Assembly (NCBI RefSeq): GCF_900103505.1
Contig: NZ_FNIA01000015.1
Span: 24,747-88,746 of the forward strand
Reading direction: 5' to 3'
Length of the DNA: 64,000 nt
Source: Haloarchaeobius iranensis
GTDB taxonomy: Archaea; Halobacteriota; Halobacteria; Halobacteriales; Natrialbaceae
Shown: in pieces, positions 44,377-51,820 of the stretch
Layout: every line of letters starts with the position of its first letter
Numbering within the stretch: the stretch's first letter is position 1
Notes under the pieces: generated by a model
What the model saw: the letters and a program-made list of their open reading frames with translations, nothing else
Databases searched by the model: none
What the model was told of the DNA's origin: nothing
Made by a program: the position numbers and the translations under genes

Positions 44377-44433
44377 GCCAGCACGCTGCACCGCCGGAGT
44401 GGGAGACTGCGAGAGGACTCCGAGAAGTCGGGT

Positions 44434-44464
44434 CTTAACCAACATCGCCGTATTGTTGGTTAAG
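44434..44464. promoter_or_regulatory. Perfect inverted repeat CTTAACCAACA
   Basis: CTTAACCAACA (44434-44444) and TGTTGGTTAAG (44454-44464) are perfect 11-bp arms around a 9-base spacer. It lies between two convergent genes (HAD hydrolase and double UspA), not in a promoter, so as RNA it could be a terminator-type hairpin. The same arm sequence forms the inverted repeat at 39592-39631, which lies in a promoter region; a shared binding protein is the alternative. Confidence 0.55.
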
Positions 44465-44515
44465 CGCCTGGTCCGCCGTGTCCCTTCCCTGCATTCGAAT
44501 CCGGACTCCAGTTCC

Positions 44516-45409
44516 TTACTCCGACCCGGGCCGGCCAGCGTTCACAGCCACGACCGGCACGTCCGCGTGGCGGATGAGCCGTTCCGTCGTGCTACCGAGG
44601 AGGAACCTGTCGATCCCCGAGCGGCCAGCCGTGCCCATCGTGATCAGGTCGATCTCGAACTCCGCCGCGTAGTCCAGGAGCTCCCAGCCGGGGGAGCCGT
44701 GTCGGACCGCGGTCCTCGCCTCGAGTCCCGCGTCCCTCGCACGGGCAGCGATGGCATCCGCCGCCGACTCGCCGCTCGACTCCAGGTCCGAGAGGACGCT
44801 CGTTGGCATGGTGTACTCTGGACTCGCTCCCAGACCCGCCACGTCGACGACGTTGACGACGTGAACGGTCGCACCGGCCTCCGCCGCGATGGCGAGTCCG
44901 TGCTCGACCGCCCGCCCGGCCTCGTCGCTGCCGTCGGTGGGCACGAGCACGTCGTCGTACGAGCCATCCACCCGGCTGTCCTCGACCGACCGGACCGTTA
45001 ACACCGGTGCGTTCGCGTCCCGCACCACCGATTCGGTCACGCTCCCGGTGACGTACCTGTGCACCCCGGTTCGACCGTGGGTCCCCATCGCAAGGAGGTC
45101 GATGTCGTTCTCGTCCGCGTACCCGAGAATCGCTTCCTCCGGAGCGCCCTCGAGCACCGCAGTCTCGACCTCGACGGTCTCGCCCAACACGCCCGTCACG
45201 GTGTCGATTGCAGCTGCCGCCTCGGCCTCGCCCTCGGTCGCAGCCGCCTCGTCGTCGCCACCTGCCGCTCGATTGTCGATGTCGTCCGGGTCACTGGCCG
45301 AGACGACGTGGACCGTCGCATCGAACAGCACCGCCAGGTAACTCCCGTGCTCAGCAGCGCGTATCGCGTGGTCGCTCCCATCCGTCGGGACGAGGACCGT
45401 ATCGTACAT
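44516..45409 (-). CDS. Double-domain universal stress protein
   Basis: A 297-residue protein with two UspA domains: residues about 1-142 starting MYDTVLVPTDGSDHA, and about 150-293 starting YDDVLVPTDGSDEA. Both domains keep the ATP-binding G-x2-G-x9-G-(S/T) loop (GTHGRTGVHRYVTGSVTES and GTAGRSGIDRFLLGSTTERL). The linker region between them is short. Such tandem Usps dimerise within one chain and are common in halophiles. It lies at the edge of the origin region. Confidence 0.93.
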   Translation of the reverse strand: MYDTVLVPTDGSDHAIRAAEHGSYLAVLFDATVHVVSASDPDDIDNRAAGGDDEAAATEGEAEAAAAIDTVTGVLGETVEVETAVLEGAPEEAILGYADENDIDLLAMGTHGRTGVHRYVTGSVTESVVRDANAPVLTVRSVEDSRVDGSYDDVLVPTDGSDEAGRAVEHGLAIAAEAGATVHVVNVVDVAGLGASPEYTMPTSVLSDLESSGESAADAIAARARDAGLEARTAVRHGSPGWELLDYAAEFEIDLITMGTAGRSGIDRFLLGSTTERLIRHADVPVVAVNAGRPGSE

Positions 45410-45494
45410 GGTTGTCGTCCGTAGCTTCGCGGTGTACTACGTTAAACTCCGGTGTCCTATTCTGCCACCCGGCGTTCTCGACAGTTCAAATGAA

Positions 45495-45519
45495 TTTCTC
45501 GAAACGGTGGTGGGTGTGT
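45495..45519 (+). repeat. Origin recognition box downstream of orc1
   Basis: The sequence TCTCGAAACGGTGGTGGGTG here matches the boxes of the origin array at 47777-48912 but lies on the other side of the orc1/cdc6 gene, about 2.3 kb from the array. Same strand orientation as the array. Confidence 0.7.
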
Positions 45520-45654
45520 GGAGGTGGAGTGGACCGGAGACCGCGGCATTCGGTACTGGTTCCGCTCGCTCTGGCCGCGGCCGGGCATCGAGGTCGACGA
45601 GCAGTCCGGGGACGGAGCCCGGGAAAGATGGAACGTGCGGTCGGAGGACGGTCG

Positions 45655-45757
45655 AGGAACCGACAGAGGGGTGAGAGCAGAACCGACAGAGGGGAAAGAG
45701 CAGAACCGACAGAGGGGAAAGAGCAGAACCGACAGAGGGGAAAGAGCAGAACCGATT
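45655..45757 (+). repeat. 23-bp tandem repeat
   Basis: The unit AAAGAGCAGAACCGACAGA plus GGGG repeats head to tail with period 23 (phases at 45695, 45718, 45741, and a variant copy before 45695 with GTGAGAGCAG). About four and a half copies; the last one diverges into GATTGACGG. It lies between the extra origin recognition box and the orc1 stop codon. Purine-rich on the plus strand. Meaning unknown; there is no gene in it. Confidence 0.8.
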
Positions 45758-45807
45758 GACGGTCGAGAAACCGGGTGAAGGCGACAACGGGGCCGATAGC
45801 CCGTCGC

Positions 45808-47367
45808 TCAGGGGAGCGACCGGTCGTCGCCGATGGTCTTGAAGTTGATGTTGGCGACGCGGGTCGTGTCCTTCAACACTTCGACAGCTATCTCGGTATC
45901 GACCTGGAGCTGGTACTGCCACGCTGGGCCGCCGATGGAGCCCGCTGCGACCTTCTCACCGTCGGCGATACCCTGCATGTCCAGTTCGCGGAGGTGGTCC
46001 TTGAACCGACGTTGCCCGAGCTTGTCCGCGTCGACCTCGGAGGCGATGCTCTTGTAGACGCCGTAGATGGGTTTCGCCCGGACGGGGGCGTCTCCGGAGA
46101 GTTCGAGTGCGGTGAGCGCTGCCAGCGCGAGATGGGCCTGGGTTGTCATCTCGCGCATCGCCTCTACGACCGCCTCGCGCTCCACGAGGGCCTGGGCCTC
46201 GCGAGCGTGCTCCGCGGCGACCATCGGCTCGTCGCTCTTGTCGGCCAGCTCACCTGCCTTCCGGAGGTACTTGATCGCCTGGCGGGCGTCGCCGGTGTCC
46301 TGTGCCGACAGCGCGGCGATGAGCGGGATGACGTCGTCCGTGAGTATCTCGCTCCGGAAGATGTACTCCTGCCCCGAGTTATCGACCTGTACCGGCGTTC
46401 CCTCGATGGTGGCGTCCGTCTGCTGCTCGGCCTCGTCGCTCGCGACAGTGTCCGTCGTTGCGCTCAGCGCCTCGGGAGAACGTCCCTCGTTCGCCTCTGG
46501 CTCTACTGTCGCTGCAGAAGCCGTCGAACGGGATTCTGTGGATGGAGACGCCGTGGCGGTCGCGTCCGCCGAGGGTGGCGCTGCGTCGTCACTGGAGTCC
46601 GCTGCGTCGTCGCTGGAATCCGATTCGTCGCCGTCGTCGGCGGGTCGTGACGGCTCCGGCCCGTCGACAGGCACGAGATCGGTGTCGCGGAACGCCTTGG
46701 CGGCCCGTCGTCGGAGGATCTGCTGGAGCTGCGTGGCATCGTACGGGGAGAACAGGACCGAGTCGTCGTACAGCGAACTCTTGACCTTCGGGCTGAGATT
46801 GTCCCGCCACTGCAGGTCGTTGCTGATTCCGATGATACTGGGGAACACGTGGTCGTCGACGTAACCCTGCGCCCGTGCCCGGGGGAGACTGTAGAGTATC
46901 CGGTCGTCGTCGCCCAGGGTGTCGATCTCGTCGAGGACGATGATGATGGTGCCACCGATATCGTTCATCGCCTCGAACATCATGTCCATCACCACGTCTG
47001 TCGCGTACCCCGTCGGCCTCGTCTCCCCGGTCAACTCCTGGTAGATGCGGGACGCGGCCTTGTAGGAGGTTGAGAGGTCGTGCGATTCGCACGAGACGTA
47101 ACAGGTCGTCAGGTTCAGGTGGTCGGACTCCTCCTCCGCGTGATGCTGAAGTTCGGAGAGCTTCGCCTGCGCGGCGGCCGTTTTGCCCTGTCCGGCCTTC
47201 CCGTGCAGGAAGACGTTGTTCGCACCGACACCTCGAGCAGCCGGGGCGAGAGACATGTGGAGGTCGTCCATCTCGCCTTTGCGCTCCGGGAGGTCGTCGG
47301 GGTAGTGTTCCTCACGGAGGACCTCCTCCCGCTCGAATATCGGCGAGGTCTCGGAGAACTGGGTCAT
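45808..47367 (-). CDS. orc1: Orc1/Cdc6 replication initiator
   Basis: A 519-residue origin recognition protein that binds origin recognition boxes and loads the MCM helicase. Walker A is GKAGQGKTAA (56-65), Walker B IIIVLDEIDTL (141-151), sensor 1 IIGISNDLQ (178-186), and sensor 2 SAQDTGDARQAIKYL (355-369). The C-terminal winged helix, about 410-519, ends with WQYQLQVDTEIAVEVL. Between sensor 1 and sensor 2 is an acidic Ser/Ala/Asp/Thr-rich insert of about 90 residues (236-325) that is not part of the fold. ATG at 47367; it faces away from the origin array beside it. Confidence 0.95.
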   Translation of the reverse strand: MTQFSETSPIFEREEVLREEHYPDDLPERKGEMDDLHMSLAPAARGVGANNVFLHGKAGQGKTAAAQAKLSELQHHAEEESDHLNLTTCYVSCESHDLSTSYKAASRIYQELTGETRPTGYATDVVMDMMFEAMNDIGGTIIIVLDEIDTLGDDDRILYSLPRARAQGYVDDHVFPSIIGISNDLQWRDNLSPKVKSSLYDDSVLFSPYDATQLQQILRRRAAKAFRDTDLVPVDGPEPSRPADDGDESDSSDDAADSSDDAAPPSADATATASPSTESRSTASAATVEPEANEGRSPEALSATTDTVASDEAEQQTDATIEGTPVQVDNSGQEYIFRSEILTDDVIPLIAALSAQDTGDARQAIKYLRKAGELADKSDEPMVAAEHAREAQALVEREAVVEAMREMTTQAHLALAALTALELSGDAPVRAKPIYGVYKSIASEVDADKLGQRRFKDHLRELDMQGIADGEKVAAGSIGGPAWQYQLQVDTEIAVEVLKDTTRVANINFKTIGDDRSLP

Positions 47368-47450
47368 TATCGAGAGTACACACGACGGAGGGTGATAAAA
47401 CCCCAGTTTCAGCAATGTCGAGAACGTCTAGAATTAGGGTTCTGCCGGGA

Positions 47451-47478
47451 ACACACCCACACCACCATTTCACGAATT
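47451..47478 (-). repeat. Reversed origin recognition box by orc1
   Basis: On the minus strand it reads GTGAAATGGTGGTGTGGGTG, the same box as in the forward array but inverted, with one core change (AAATGG for AAACGG). A weaker relative reading TTGCTGAAACTGGGG on the minus strand is at 47401-47416, adjoining the orc1 start. These boxes face the forward array across the A+T-rich stretch. Confidence 0.8.
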
Positions 47479-47569
47479 TGCACGGAAGGATGGGGTGGGG
47501 GAAGATTCAGTGGGAGTCGGGGCAGGACACGTGTTTTCCGCTGTACTGGGGCTCGAAAAGGGCGAATTA

Positions 47570-47715
47570 ATCGATTCTCGGCTCGTTCACCCCATATTAT
47601 ATAATATAACGTTTTCGTTTAGTAGTAGTAAGGGTAGTGTCTCACCACTCGAGACAGCTGTTTCCAACACACAAACTCCTCTTACCTCTTTACTTATACG
47701 GCAAACGGATATCGA
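47570..47715. other. A+T-rich duplex-unwinding candidate
   Basis: The only long A+T-rich stretch in this part of the window, including AATTAATCGATT, ATATTATATAATATAACG, TTTCGTTTAGTAGTAGT and CTTTACTTATACGGC. It lies between the reversed box and the first forward box, where DNA unwinding in archaeal origins is expected. Confidence 0.6.
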
Positions 47716-47776
47716 GCCGATTCAGTGTCACGGTCACCCGCGCTCTCGCTGAACGACTCCCCTCCACCCTACTGGT

Positions 47777-48912
47777 TAATTGCTGAAACGGTGGTGTGAG
47801 GGTGATGGTCCACTGCCAACGTCCACGGTTCGACCCGACATCGAACCGTTCCTGCAACGAACGCCGTTCCGTTCGGTAGCGGATTCGGCTCTCTCGAACG
47901 TCGACGAGCGGCTACAGTCCGGATCACGTCACGTCGGTTTCGCGGCCATCAGTCCGTACAGCTGGGTTCGAAAGCACGTTCACCGACAGATACCTCGTCG
48001 GCAACCCCTACGATGCCCCCGTCTCAGCTCGGCAATTGCTGAAACGGCGGTGTGGGTGTCCACTCATCGACTGTCCCATTGGTTCGTCCTCCATCCGGTT
48101 GGTCCGCCGTGAATTGCCGAAACGGTGGGGTGGGTGTGGCTCGCCCACCCCGCCGATTCGTCGCGAGTTCCTGAAACGGTGGTGTGGGTGTCTGGTGATT
48201 CGTCCTGTGTTTCGAATCAGCGCTAGGCCACGTGTATCGCTCCTATCGGTACTGTTGCCGATGGTAGCCGGCGGACGGTCGAACCGAATTGGATGGAGGG
48301 ACTGCAGGGGCAGCGACTCGAATTGCTGAAACGGTGGTGGGTGCTTCCGGTGGTGTCGACAGTTCGTCCCGAAACGACGTTCGAGCCGGCGGAGACGTGG
48401 CCGAAATTCTCGAAACGGTGGTGGGTGTCCCCCCGACAGTACCGGTCTCATTCTGGGAACCGGCGTCCAGAACGCTCAGTCCCAACCCAGCACCACCGGA
48501 AAGTTCCTGAAACGGTGGTGGGTGGCCAACCGGTCCCGGATACTGCGGTGTGGTCCCGACTTCGCTCCCAACAAACGCCGAAAACGGACGCCGGGGGTCA
48601 CCCACGACCCTGCACCGTCTGCACGAAATTGCTGAAACGGTGGTGGGTGTGTTCCTGTTCGGCTGTCCTTCCGAATCGGGGCCCGGATTACTCGACGAGG
48701 AATTGCAGCAACAGCGGTTGCAGGGCGGGTCAGAAGGGACACCGGAGACAGACCCTGGCAGCGAACCGCCTCGATCCCACTCGTCTTCTCTCGGTGAACG
48801 GCCTCTCGTCCCCAGAAGCCGGGTCGCTGCGTGCTCGTGTCGAACGGTCTGTTGTCTGGCTACGCCCCCGTCGATACTGTTCCCGAAACTGAATTACTGA
48901 AACGGTGGTGTC
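47777..48912 (+). repeat. Array of nine forward origin recognition boxes
   Basis: Nine copies of a box with consensus GCTGAAACGGTGGTGGGTG, preceded by AATT or GTTC. The GAAAC cores start at 47785, 48041, 48119, 48173, 48328, 48412, 48509, 48634 and 48899. All point the same way. Variants: ACGGCGG at 48041, ACGGTGGGG at 48119; several copies read TGGTGTGGGTG. Spacing is irregular (54 to 265 bases), unlike a CRISPR. Match to the reversed box and to the box at 45501 is close. Confidence 0.88.
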
Positions 48913-48918
48913 CCGCTC

Positions 48919-49059
48919 CACGACTGGTGGACTGTCGCGGAGTTCGAACGCAACCTCGAGAGGGTCCGTGAGGCGCTCGACGAGCTGGCCGTCGAGGGGA
49001 TGATGCACGACAAATCGCTCGTTCGCGACGCCTGCACAACATCGAGTCGTTCCCGTTGA
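48919..49059 (+). pseudogene. Possible remnant of a coding region
   Basis: Directly after the last origin box an open frame reads HDWWTVAEFERNLERVREAL then DELAVEGMMHDKSLVRDACT before drifting to Ser/Arg and TGA at 49057-49059. This stretch has amphipathic helices and codon use of a real halophile protein, but no plausible start (no ATG, GTG or TTG with spacing) and no upstream continuation. I read it as the tail of a lost gene cut off where the origin begins. Family not recognised. Confidence 0.35.
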
Positions 49060-49509
49060 CGTTTGTATACGCTTTCTCATCACAAGCTGTGTGCGTATAT
49101 AATTCGATACCTTGGCCGAGTTGTTTCGATGCCCGTATCCGCTCGCAAGAGGGCGCACCTTGCTCCAGCGCGGCTGAGAGACGACCGTCTGCAGAGTGCA
49201 CTCGCTGCTCGCAGCTATCACGGACCACCTTGTTGCAGGATGTGACCAGACTCAGCCCGAGGTGTCGCGAACTGGATACCAAACAGGGTGTAGCTCGGGT
49301 AAATCCGGTACCGACACCAGACCTTACTGGTCATCGAGGATAACATAGGGATGATAGAACCGACGAATAACCTGAGCCACACCGGGTAATTTATACACGA
49401 GGCGGTCCGTCTCCAAACAGACCGGGAGCCACGATGAGGCACCAGAATTGTAGCGTCGATGGCATTTTTCGCGATCGATGGCGGTTCCCGAACTACGAGC
49501 GACGATAAC
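49060..49509. other. 450-bp stretch without a gene
   Basis: Lower G+C than surroundings, with ATATAATTCGATACC (around 49105) and TAATTTATACACGAGG (around 49388); the latter is a candidate TATA box for the HalOD1-protein gene that starts at 49459 or 49510. No convincing coding frame on either strand. Confidence 0.4.
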
Positions 49510-49797
49510 ATGACTATTGGAAGCACTACGGGCGGCGACACGGGCAGGCAACAGGAGTACGAGACGAAGTTCGAGTACGAAGGCGACGAGTCGGTGGCAA
49601 CGTCGATCGCCTTCGCTGTCGCGCAGGTAACAGAACAGGAAGCCATGGAGCTGGAGCCTCTCGGTTCGTTCGTCGACTGCGAGGCGCTGGACGCTCTCGT
49701 CAAGTCAGCGGAGCCGTCACTCTCGGTTTCGTTTCTCTACGAGGGGTGCCGAATCTTCGTATCCGGTAACGGCTCGGTCGAGATCACTCGCGTCTGA
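49510..49797 (+). CDS. HalOD1 output-domain protein
   Basis: A 95-residue protein. After a polar lead (about 20 residues), residues 25-93 carry the HalOD1 pattern: SVATSIAFAVAQVTEQEAMELEPL, then FVDCEALDALVKSAE and a final beta pair with VSFLYEGCRIFVSGNGSVEI. HalOD1 is an output domain fused to receivers in haloarchaea; stand-alone copies are common and their role is open. Start at ATG 49510 or at 49459 (17 more residues); the shorter is preferred. It sits just past the origin, and a second HalOD1 gene lies at 51250. Confidence 0.75.
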   Translation: MTIGSTTGGDTGRQQEYETKFEYEGDESVATSIAFAVAQVTEQEAMELEPLGSFVDCEALDALVKSAEPSLSVSFLYEGCRIFVSGNGSVEITRV

Positions 49798-50101
49798 CAC
49801 GGACCAGGGCACAGCGCGCTCGGTGCAGGTCGAATCGGAGTGACCGTCGACAGTCGTCCTGTCTGAGGCCACACGTTCTCTCCACGAGGAACGCCAGTGC
49901 TGTCCCACGAACGCGGACTGATTATCGTCGGATTCGTAGAATTAAATTTATACGTGACACTGCCATGTGTTCTCATAGCAAAGTGTGTGGCGATTCCGAA
50001 GGGGAATCCCCGTGCACTCTCTGCGGTATGCTGTCGCTACGCACTGCTATGGGGAAGAGGGACCGCGAGTCTAATCGAAGCGAGGAAACCTTTCAACGGC
50101 T
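49798..50101. other. Intergenic stretch with a promoter and a tiny frame
   Basis: Between the HalOD1 and DUF7344 genes. It holds a good TATA candidate (TTAAATTTATACG, 49942-49953) that would start transcripts near 49973, and a 46-codon frame described as its own entry. Nothing else. Confidence 0.4.
49942..49953 (+). promoter_or_regulatory. TATA box upstream of the DUF7344 gene
   Basis: TTAAATTTATAC is an A+T-rich box in otherwise mixed sequence; a transcript would start about 25 bases downstream near 49973, some 128 bases before the DUF7344 ATG at 50102. A short leader upstream of a coupled small frame is thus expected. Confidence 0.5.
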
Positions 50102-50105
50102 ATGA
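49965..50105 (+). CDS. Possible 46-residue zinc-binding microprotein
   Basis: ATG at 49965 (MCSHSKVCGDSEGESPCTLC) opens a 46-codon frame with cysteines at 2, 8, 17 and 20, the last two as CxxC. It ends in TGA overlapping the ATG of the DUF7344 gene (ATGA), as in translationally coupled haloarchaeal genes. If the transcript starts near 49973, a GTG at 49983 in the same frame would be the start and the first cysteine would be lost. Too short to judge by composition alone. Confidence 0.35.
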   Translation: MCSHSKVCGDSEGESPCTLCGMLSLRTAMGKRDRESNRSEETFQRL

Positions 50106-50683
50106 GCGCTCAAAATAACACGGTATCGGCAGACAGTGGGGGATCGAGCGGAGAAACAGCGACGGGAGGTGACCGGAAGGCAGACCACGACCATCGGCCG
50201 GATAGGGTGGCACAGGAGCTGCCACTGGACGTCATCTTCGAGATAATCAGGAACAGACGTCGACGACTGGTGCTCCAGTGCCTCGACGAGAGCGATTCGG
50301 AGACGCTCAAACTGAGCGAACTCTCGGAGCACATCGCAGCAATCGAGAACGACACGACCGAGGAGGCCCTGTCGGCGCAGCAGCGCAAGCGCGTCTACGT
50401 CGGACTGTATCAATGCCACCTCCCGAAGATGGCCGATTCGGGGGTCGTCGAGTTCGACAAGAATCGAGGGACGGTTTCGGAAGGCCCGAACGTCGAACAG
50501 TTGGACCCGTATCTCGACGTCGACGAACGTGCGGACGACGACAGCCGGCAGACGCTGCTTCTCGGGTCGGCTGCGGTCGTCGGGTACGCTCTCGCGGCGT
50601 TCGGTGGGGTTCCCGGCATCGTTGCCGGTGGTCTCGTCGTGGTCGCGTCGCTCCTGGGCGTCGCGTGGAACGGTATGCGGTAA
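50102..50683 (+). CDS. DUF7344-type winged-helix membrane-tail protein
   Basis: A 193-residue protein. A polar, Gly/Ser/Asp-rich lead of about 37 residues precedes the wHTH (about 38-130): PLDVIFEIIRNRRRRLVLQCL, then LKLSELSEHIAAIEND, RKRVYVGLYQCHLPKMADSGVVEFDKNRGTV. The last 45 residues hold one or two membrane helices (LLLGSAAVVGYALAAFGG...). This combination of haloarchaeal DUF7344 and a membrane tail suggests a membrane-tethered DNA-binding protein. Target unknown. Confidence 0.82.
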   Translation: MSAQNNTVSADSGGSSGETATGGDRKADHDHRPDRVAQELPLDVIFEIIRNRRRRLVLQCLDESDSETLKLSELSEHIAAIENDTTEEALSAQQRKRVYVGLYQCHLPKMADSGVVEFDKNRGTVSEGPNVEQLDPYLDVDERADDDSRQTLLLGSAAVVGYALAAFGGVPGIVAGGLVVVASLLGVAWNGMR

Positions 50684-50871
50684 CGACAGCGTCGACGACA
50701 GTTTCGTTGCCGACCGGACGGACCGGCACCGGTCTCTCGGTGGGAGCGTCGCCCGTCGACGGTCACAGGGGTGGGGCTCCCGGTCGACCAGCTTCTTCGA
50801 CCCGGTATCGGACACCCGTTTCCACCAGTCCCGGTAGTATGACGGTCTGCTCGTGGACGTCGTGGTGTCGT

Positions 50872-51006
50872 TCAGCGGGCAGCTGCGCCATCGTGGATAT
50901 CGGCGTGGCGAGCACAGTCGAGGCAGTGCTCGACCTCGCCCTCCCAGCCGAAAACCCGGACGAAATCGTGGGAGACGTACCGACCACAGTTGTTGCAGAA
51001 CGGCAT
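50872..51006 (-). CDS. Tiny zinc-finger protein (DUF7563-like)
   Basis: A 44-residue protein with two CxxC pairs: C4-N-N-C7 and C28-L-D-C31, spaced as in small haloarchaeal zinc-finger proteins. The layout MPFCNNCGRYVSHDFVRVFG, then EVEHCLDCARHADIHDG matches the DUF7563-type pattern. Such microproteins are implicated in regulation in Haloferax, but the role of this one is unknown. ATG at 51006; the longer upstream frame is noncoding. Confidence 0.8.
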   Translation of the reverse strand: MPFCNNCGRYVSHDFVRVFGWEGEVEHCLDCARHADIHDGAAAR

Positions 51007-51249
51007 CGTCAGTCCTCCTCCTGCGTCCGACAGTCGGAGACGGAGGGTACGCCAGCCGTCCGGAGTACTGGTCCCCGTCGCAGACGAGACCCCGCCGATG
51101 CGTGCCACTGTCTCGGAGTCATCACCACGTCCATCCCCGCTGATGACAATAAAGCCGCGAGTCCGTTTCGCCACGGTATCACGGGGTAGAAAGTGCCTAA
51201 CTATGGTTTCCGAGAACCCTGCGCCGGCTGTCAGCCGGAGCGCCCCGGC

Positions 51250-51537
51250 TCAGGGTCCCGCGACGACGACGAACCCGTCACAGCCCACAGTGACGGTCCG
51301 CTCTTCGATGGAGAACACGACGCTCGTGACCGGTTCGAAGTCGCCGTGCCCACTCGACCGAAGCAGAGTGTCCAACGCGTCAGGGTCGATGTAGTCGAAC
51401 AGCGTCTCCACCTGGAGGGGTGGTTGCTCCGTGGCCTCGGCCAGTGTCTGGACAACCGCCATTGACGGGTCGATGCCCTCGAAATCGAACTGTCGTTGTA
51501 CTGTCGCCTTCGACTCGGTGTGTTCGTCCTCGTGCAT
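51250..51537 (-). CDS. HalOD1 output-domain protein
   Basis: A 95-residue protein with the HalOD1 domain at about 25-93: DPSMAVVQTLAEATEQPPLQVETLFDYIDPDALDTLLRSS, ending VVFSIEERTVTVGCDGFVVV. The first 23 residues (MHEDEHTESKATVQRQFDFEG) are a charged lead. ATG at 51537; eight residues of possible upstream extension are unlike the family. Together with the HalOD1 protein at 49510 and the tiny zinc finger it forms a group of small regulators beside the origin. Confidence 0.82.
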   Translation of the reverse strand: MHEDEHTESKATVQRQFDFEGIDPSMAVVQTLAEATEQPPLQVETLFDYIDPDALDTLLRSSGHGDFEPVTSVVFSIEERTVTVGCDGFVVVAGP

Positions 51538-51820
51538 GCTTGGTCCCCTCCCACCGCCCATCGTATGGTACCCAGTTCCGTCCGGTCCCGAACCACGAGC
51601 CCACCGCGGAACTCCGCGTCGTTTTGCGGGCTGTCCCCACAGTCGCGGGGAGCGAACACCGCGACCGTACCCGGGAGCGTAGGCCCGATTCGTCGCGGGC
51701 CGTCTTAATCTTTCTGTGCAGGTGCCGTCGGCTGGAGAAAAACCCTGCTATTGATCGAGTGGGCGCGCGCATGCCCGGTGTCGAATGACGGGTCGGAATC
51801 CACCCCTGAGCCGGAGGCGC

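Larger units (their letters stand above)
47368..48915. other. Replication origin next to orc1/cdc6
   Basis: No gene, but a strongly patterned 1.5 kb. Beside the orc1 start is a reversed recognition box (47451-47478), then an A+T-rich stretch (about 47570-47715), then nine forward boxes over 1.1 kb. An initiator gene, an unwinding region and oriented boxes on its two sides are the standard haloarchaeal origin layout. Short frames between the boxes read as Arg/Ser/Pro-rich sequence and are not genes. Activity is inferred from layout. Confidence 0.88.

Noticed and set aside
45655..45757. The 23-bp tandem repeat considered as a CRISPR or coding repeat
   Set aside because: No spacers are present between units, and although frames through it are open they run into low-complexity text with no start context.
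47777..48912. Repeated motif considered as a CRISPR array
   Set aside because: The repeats are short (about 19-26 bp), spacing varies from 54 to 265 bases, there are no cas genes nearby, and they adjoin orc1 with an inverted partner, which fits origin recognition boxes.
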